Positions 60,549 through 64,000 of a stretch of DNA of 64,000 nt are shown here, one piece after another (position 1 is the stretch's first letter; every line of letters starts with the position of its first letter). The DNA is taken from assembly GCF_034931005.1 (NCBI RefSeq), contig NZ_JAYGIN010000014.1, positions 189,641 through 253,640 of the forward strand. The letters run 5' to 3'. Both the position numbers and the translations under genes were made by a program. The DNA is from Arcicella sp034931005. GTDB lineage: Bacteria; Bacteroidota; Bacteroidia; Cytophagales; Spirosomataceae. The notes under the pieces were generated by a model. The model did not search any database. It was not told where the DNA came from and was given only the letters and a program-made list of their open reading frames with translations.

Positions 60549-60734
60549 GTAACACAGACTTCAGTCTGTAAGTATAAAATCTTTGTTTGAAAATATTTCA
60601 TATATTTACTATTACAGACTAAAGTCTGTGTTACTATTACAGACTAAAGTCTGTGTTACTATTACAGACTAAAGTCTGTGTTACTATTACAGACTAAAGT
60701 CTGTGTTACTATTACAGACTAAAGTCTGTGTTAC
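60549..60734. repeat. CAGACTAAAGTCTG palindromes: one single copy and a five-unit tandem array
   Basis: A single copy with the GTAACACAGACTTCAGTCTG core at 60549-60572, then five units of exactly 25 bases (starting at 60611, 60636, 60661, 60686 and 60711). Each reads ATTACAGACTAAAGTCTGTG plus TTACT. The array ends 12 bases before the RAYT start codon. Confidence 0.95.
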
Positions 60735-60746
60735 AAATTCTACCAA

Positions 60747-61427
60747 ATGAAATTAATAAAAACTGTCTACCGAAGAAATCTGCCTCACATCCAACCAATT
60801 GGTTCAACTTTCTTTATTACTTTTAATCTTCATGATGCAATTCCTGTACAGATTATTGCTGCTTTACAACAGGAAAAACTTGTGAAAATCGCTTCTCTAA
60901 GAGAAAATAGACCACTAAATTTTTATGAGGAAATTGTAAAAGAACACAAACGGCATTTCTCAAAGTTTGATGCTGTTTTGGATAATGCTATTCATGGTGG
61001 GAATTACTTGCGGAATAGAGAAATTGCCCAGATCGTGATGGATAAAATAACCTTTTACGACAGAAAATATTATGATTTACTGGCAGTTTGTATTATGTCT
61101 AATCATGTACATTTATTGATAGACTTGTACGTTCAAATTGAGGATTTGTCAGCCAGTATTGACATTACTTCTAATAATTACAAGCCTTTGTCTGAGCTAT
61201 TAAAGTTAATAAAAGGAGGCTCAGCTTATGAGGCGAATAAAATTCTTAAAAGAAAAGGGAGATTTTGGCAAGTAGAGTCGTATGACCACTATGTCAGAAA
61301 TGAAAAGGAACGTGATAATATTATTAGATACATAGCAAATAATCCTGTAAAAGCTAACTTGGTGAATTTTTGGCAGGATTTTTCCTTTACTTATGTGAAA
61401 GATATTTATCGAATAAATTTACCATAG
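60747..61427 (+). CDS. RAYT: REP-associated tyrosine transposase, second type
   Basis: 226 residues, an HUH/Y1 transposase-like protein clearly different from the RAYT at 32978. IGSTFFITFNLHDA (about 17-30) opens the fold, CIMSNHVHLLID (about 115-126) carries the HUH pair His120/His122, and RYIANNPVKANLV (about 193-205) holds the catalytic Tyr. No repeats are inserted in its coding sequence. It stands between palindromes of one family, five tandem copies in front and one inverted copy behind (61432-61454), the classical context of a RAYT and its REPs. RAYTs move or copy REPs and do not move themselves as a normal insertion sequence. Confidence 0.9.
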   Translation: MKLIKTVYRRNLPHIQPIGSTFFITFNLHDAIPVQIIAALQQEKLVKIASLRENRPLNFYEEIVKEHKRHFSKFDAVLDNAIHGGNYLRNREIAQIVMDKITFYDRKYYDLLAVCIMSNHVHLLIDLYVQIEDLSASIDITSNNYKPLSELLKLIKGGSAYEANKILKRKGRFWQVESYDHYVRNEKERDNIIRYIANNPVKANLVNFWQDFSFTYVKDIYRINLP

Positions 61428-61431
61428 TTAT

Positions 61432-61454
61432 TTACAGACTGAAGTCTGTGTTAC
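61432..61454. repeat. CAGACTGAAGTCTG palindrome behind the RAYT gene
   Basis: TTACAGACTGAAGTCTGTGT and TAC, 5 bases after the RAYT stop and 11 bases before the next start codon; it therefore sits in the leader of the secreted nuclease gene. Confidence 0.9.
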
Positions 61455-61465
61455 TTCAATCCGCC

Positions 61466-63277
61466 ATGAAGAAATATTTAATCCTCTTATTGTGTTGTCT
61501 TCCTATTTTACTACAAGGACAAACTTACAGTTCTATTGCCCAAGCTCGAAAAGTAGCCGTTGGTAAAGCTGCCTACGTGATTGGTCGGGTTACTGCTACC
61601 AATCAATTTGGTTCAACTGCTTACATTCAAGATGCTACGGGTGGAATTGCTGTTTTTAATACCGCTTTTGCCAATGGTGTTACCATCGGTGACTCTGTAA
61701 AAGTATCTGGATTAATCGCAACTTTTAATGCTCAAATACAAATTGGTACGGCTTCGAGTATTGTTGATTTTACGAAAATTAATGTGCCTGCTAAAGCAGT
61801 TGTTCCTAAAGTTATTTCTATTGCTGATGCTAAGGTCTATGAAGGTCAATTAGTTACCATTAAAGATGTTGAATTTGATGATAAGAAATTTGTTCTTTTG
61901 CCCAATACTAATTATCAGGTAAAAGCAGGCTCATCCGCATCGGATTTAAGAATTGTTTCTACGACAAACCTTATTGGAAGGACAAAGCCACAAGGTGCGG
62001 TAACTGTTACGGGCATCATTGGGCTTTTTAATACAACCTATCAATTACAACCCCGCTTTATTGAAGATTTGCCCAATACCGAAGTGTATAAAAAGCCACA
62101 AACGGGTTTGTCGGCAGATAAATCTTTCAAATTAGCAACTTGGAATACCAATTGGTTAGGTAATACTGCTAATGGCCCAACGGGAGAATTACTCCAACAG
62201 AAAAATTTTCAACAAGTTTTAGATTCGCTGAAAGCTGATGTTTTTGTTTTGGAAGAGGTTTCAAACATAAAGTATTTTAAAGATTTTATTTCAAAATATA
62301 CCAATTATAAAGGTTTTTGCTCTTCGGCGGTTTCGGCAGGAGGTGTGGCAGATGATGCTCAACGAGTTTGTTTCGTCTATAAAAAAGGTGTAGTGGATTC
62401 TGTTTCTGCTCGTCCGTTATTGACTAAAGCGACAACTTTACCAAATTATCCCGAAAATAATCCAAGTCGTTTTTGGGCATCTGGACGATTGCCTTTTTTG
62501 TTTGTGGCAGACGTTAATATTAATGGAGTCAAGAAACGGTTGCATATTGTAGGCATTCATGCACGAGCTAATACAGGTGGAACTACCCCAACCACAGATG
62601 CAAAAGAATTGCAATATCGTCAAAGAAAATATGATGTGGAGGTGCTGAAAGATACTTTAGATGCTCAATTTTCAGCCGCCAATGTCATTGTAGTAGGTGA
62701 TTATAATGATGATGTCGATGAAACTGTTTCAGAAATAACCTCAACTAAAGAATCGTCATATAAAAGATTTATAGATGATTCTAAAAATTATCAGGCAATT
62801 TCTAAATCATTGACAGACAATGGCGTAAGAAGTTATTTGTCACGAAACAATGTTATTGACCATATCATGATTTCTGATGAATTAGTGAATAATTATGTAA
62901 CAAATTCGGTTTCAACAGAATTAGGATTTATGTATATTCCCAATTATTCATCAACTACTTCTGACCATTTGCCAATTTATGCAACCTTCAATTTTGAGCG
63001 TGATAGAGTTTTGGGATTTGAGCCAAGAATTGATGAATTGGTCATGAATATTTATCCAAATCCAACGAAAGGGAGTATTACTATTGAAGCAGAAGGAAAT
63101 GATTTTGATTATTCTCTGATGAATTTCTTAGGGAATAATTTGGTAGAAAGTACGGGGAATTTAGAGAAAATGAACCAGTCTATAAATGATAAATTATCAA
63201 TTTTGCCTTCAGGAATGTATTTATTAAGAATTCAGTCGGGGGAGAAGAATGGAGTTTTAAAAATTATGAAGGAATAA
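61466..63277 (+). CDS. Secreted endonuclease/exonuclease/phosphatase-family protein with T9SS sorting domain
   Basis: 603 residues from the ATG at 61466, which starts a clear signal peptide (about 1-18, ending LLQG). An OB-fold-like domain (about 24-195; VIGRVTATNQFGSTAYIQDA) precedes an EEP-type phosphodiesterase (about 220-515): LATWNTNWLG, VFVLEEVS with the metal-binding Glu, IVVGDYNDDVDE, and SDHLPIYATF with the catalytic Asp-His. The end (IYPNPTKGSITIE on, about 530-603) is a T9SS type A sorting signal. OB-fold plus EEP suggests an extracellular DNase for nutrient DNA or matrix turnover. A RAYT-type palindrome lies 11 bases upstream of the start. Confidence 0.85.
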   Translation: MKKYLILLLCCLPILLQGQTYSSIAQARKVAVGKAAYVIGRVTATNQFGSTAYIQDATGGIAVFNTAFANGVTIGDSVKVSGLIATFNAQIQIGTASSIVDFTKINVPAKAVVPKVISIADAKVYEGQLVTIKDVEFDDKKFVLLPNTNYQVKAGSSASDLRIVSTTNLIGRTKPQGAVTVTGIIGLFNTTYQLQPRFIEDLPNTEVYKKPQTGLSADKSFKLATWNTNWLGNTANGPTGELLQQKNFQQVLDSLKADVFVLEEVSNIKYFKDFISKYTNYKGFCSSAVSAGGVADDAQRVCFVYKKGVVDSVSARPLLTKATTLPNYPENNPSRFWASGRLPFLFVADVNINGVKKRLHIVGIHARANTGGTTPTTDAKELQYRQRKYDVEVLKDTLDAQFSAANVIVVGDYNDDVDETVSEITSTKESSYKRFIDDSKNYQAISKSLTDNGVRSYLSRNNVIDHIMISDELVNNYVTNSVSTELGFMYIPNYSSTTSDHLPIYATFNFERDRVLGFEPRIDELVMNIYPNPTKGSITIEAEGNDFDYSLMNFLGNNLVESTGNLEKMNQSINDKLSILPSGMYLLRIQSGEKNGVLKIMKE

Positions 63278-63736
63278 TTACTCACATTTTCTACGTGTAT
63301 CGGCAATAGAAATAATTTTCCAACCTTTAGCGGTTTTATAGAATTGAAAAGCGTCAACACCACAATGTTGGCGTTTTTCATTTACGTACAATTCGTAAGG
63401 AGTCCAAGCCGTTGCCATTTGGGCATCTACTCTGATTTCATAGCTCAATACTTTTTCTTCAATTTTTACATTGGCTGGTAAACTCCCAATCTGTTTTACA
63501 AAACCATCAATTGAATTTTCGGTAGTTAGCTCAACGTTATTTGTTTTGCGACTCATTCCAATCGACAGCATTCTTGCTGAAGGATGAAAACACGCTCTAA
63601 TCATAGTAGAATCATGTTTTTGCATTCCATCAAATAACTGAATAACAACAGCTTTTACGGCTTTTTCGTCTTCTGATTGAGCTTTTATAAGGTGCGAAAC
63701 AAATAAAAGAGCGAAAAGTACAATTAGATTTTTCAT
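63278..63736 (-). CDS. Exported NTF2-like (DUF4440/SnoaL-type) protein
   Basis: 152 residues with a signal peptide (about 1-19, ending IKAQ). The mature chain has the cone-shaped NTF2-like fold pattern: AVVIQLFDGMQKHDSTMIRACFHPSARM (in parts, about 30-57), VDAQMATAWTPYELYVN in the sheet, and FQFYKTAKGWKIISIADTR at the end. Such exported NTF2 proteins are common in Bacteroidota, with no defined role. Its last base abuts the last base of the converging nuclease gene. Confidence 0.85.
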   Translation of the reverse strand: MKNLIVLFALLFVSHLIKAQSEDEKAVKAVVIQLFDGMQKHDSTMIRACFHPSARMLSIGMSRKTNNVELTTENSIDGFVKQIGSLPANVKIEEKVLSYEIRVDAQMATAWTPYELYVNEKRQHCGVDAFQFYKTAKGWKIISIADTRRKCE

Positions 63737-63858
63737 ATTAATTGAAGCTTAATGATTAGACCACAGATTGTACGGATTGAATGGATTTCCACGGATTAAA
63801 ATTAAGAAAATAGACCACACATTATGTTGATTAAGCAGATTTTTATGATAAAATTAAT
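63737..63858. other. Intergenic region with decayed CCACAGATT-type repeat
   Basis: GATTAGACCACAGATTG at 63755 and ATAGACCACACATTATG further on match the core of element 2 (6977-7162). No gene. Confidence 0.5.
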
Positions 63859-64000
63859 CGGAATTATGTACTTAAAAATGCAAATGCAAATGCAAATTTG
63901 ACCCAAATTAACCGCTGACGGGGTGAAAAACCGCCGTCAGGGTCTTCTTCCGTAACCCTGACGGCGGTTTTTCACCCCGTCAGCGGTTTTGCATTAATAA
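63859..64000. mobile_element. MITE-like element 4 (partial at window end)
   Basis: Starts CGGAA with the inner module TGCA-N15-TTCCG read on the other strand, then three ATGCAA repeats and a perfect 34-bp inverted repeat (63910-63943 with 63955-63988; AACCGCTGACGGGGTGAAAA is the outer part). The right end module starts TGCA at 63990 and is cut by the window end. Same core type as element 1, but better preserved. Confidence 0.75.

Noticed and set aside
1..64000. tRNA, rRNA, integrase or prophage signs
   Set aside because: No tRNA-like cloverleaf, rRNA segment, integrase, capsid or portal gene was seen in any intergenic or coding region.

Overview
The window is chromosomal DNA from an AT-rich member of the Bacteroidota, most likely order Cytophagales (an Emticicia/Arcicella/Flectobacillus-like bacterium; genus is inference). 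The evidence is three secreted proteins with a type IX secretion C-terminal sorting domain, a TonB-dependent receptor paired with a DUF4249 lipoprotein, Bacteroidota-restricted families (DUF3822, DUF4290), promoters of the TTG / TAnnTTTG type rather than -35/-10, and almost no Shine-Dalgarno sequences. No tRNA, rRNA, CRISPR array or insertion-sequence transposase was found.

Layout. 1-305: 3' end of purL. 494-1362: a small two-gene unit that resembles a toxin-antitoxin pair. 1882-6737: TonB receptor, DUF4249 lipoprotein, ferrochelatase. 7230-10840: DMT transporter, Coq4-like protein, 3-methyladenine glycosylase, cyclase-family hydrolase, FKBP isomerase. 11008-18777: ftsK, an FG-GAP repeat T9SS protein, murF, a coiled-coil protein. 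19668-23054: ahcY, Uma2 nuclease, DUF3822-coaD. 23044-29066: a MarR regulator divergent from an EmrA/EmrB/TolC-type efflux operon, then a BamA-like barrel. 29203-31054: alanine dehydrogenase divergent from an Lrp/AsnC regulator. 31153-40431: FAD oxidoreductase, DUF952 protein, a RAYT transposase with its repeat array, mutS2, a large SNF2 helicase. 40523-50791: secreted glycosidase-like protein, YicC RNase, amidohydrolase, DUF3050, YfhO. 51117-56858: LolA, sterol-desaturase-like protein, a TonB-C/TPR pair, murA-DUF4290, dgkA. 56987-63736: DUF1361, a creD module, a second RAYT, a secreted nuclease, an NTF2-like protein.

The genes are mostly housekeeping (purines, heme, peptidoglycan, CoA, methyl cycle, DNA translocation and repair), and the unusual material is between them. 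There are two layers of small mobile DNA. (1) Short palindromic repeats of several sequence families, most with hairpins footed by GTA...TAC, dispersed or in tandem. Two RAYT (REP-associated tyrosine transposase) genes each sit directly behind a tandem array of one family, and one RAYT carries two copies of its own repeat in frame inside its coding sequence. (2) A family of 141-186 bp MITE-like elements. Each end carries a TGCG-N15-TTCCG module, the insertion sites show 8-bp direct duplications, and the palindromic cores differ between members. One interrupts the loop of an older hairpin, so the empty site can be rebuilt from the sequence; a fourth runs off the window end, which gives a direct prediction.

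Limits: names rest on reading motifs by eye without database search, and start codons are chosen by context because ribosome-binding sites are weak.
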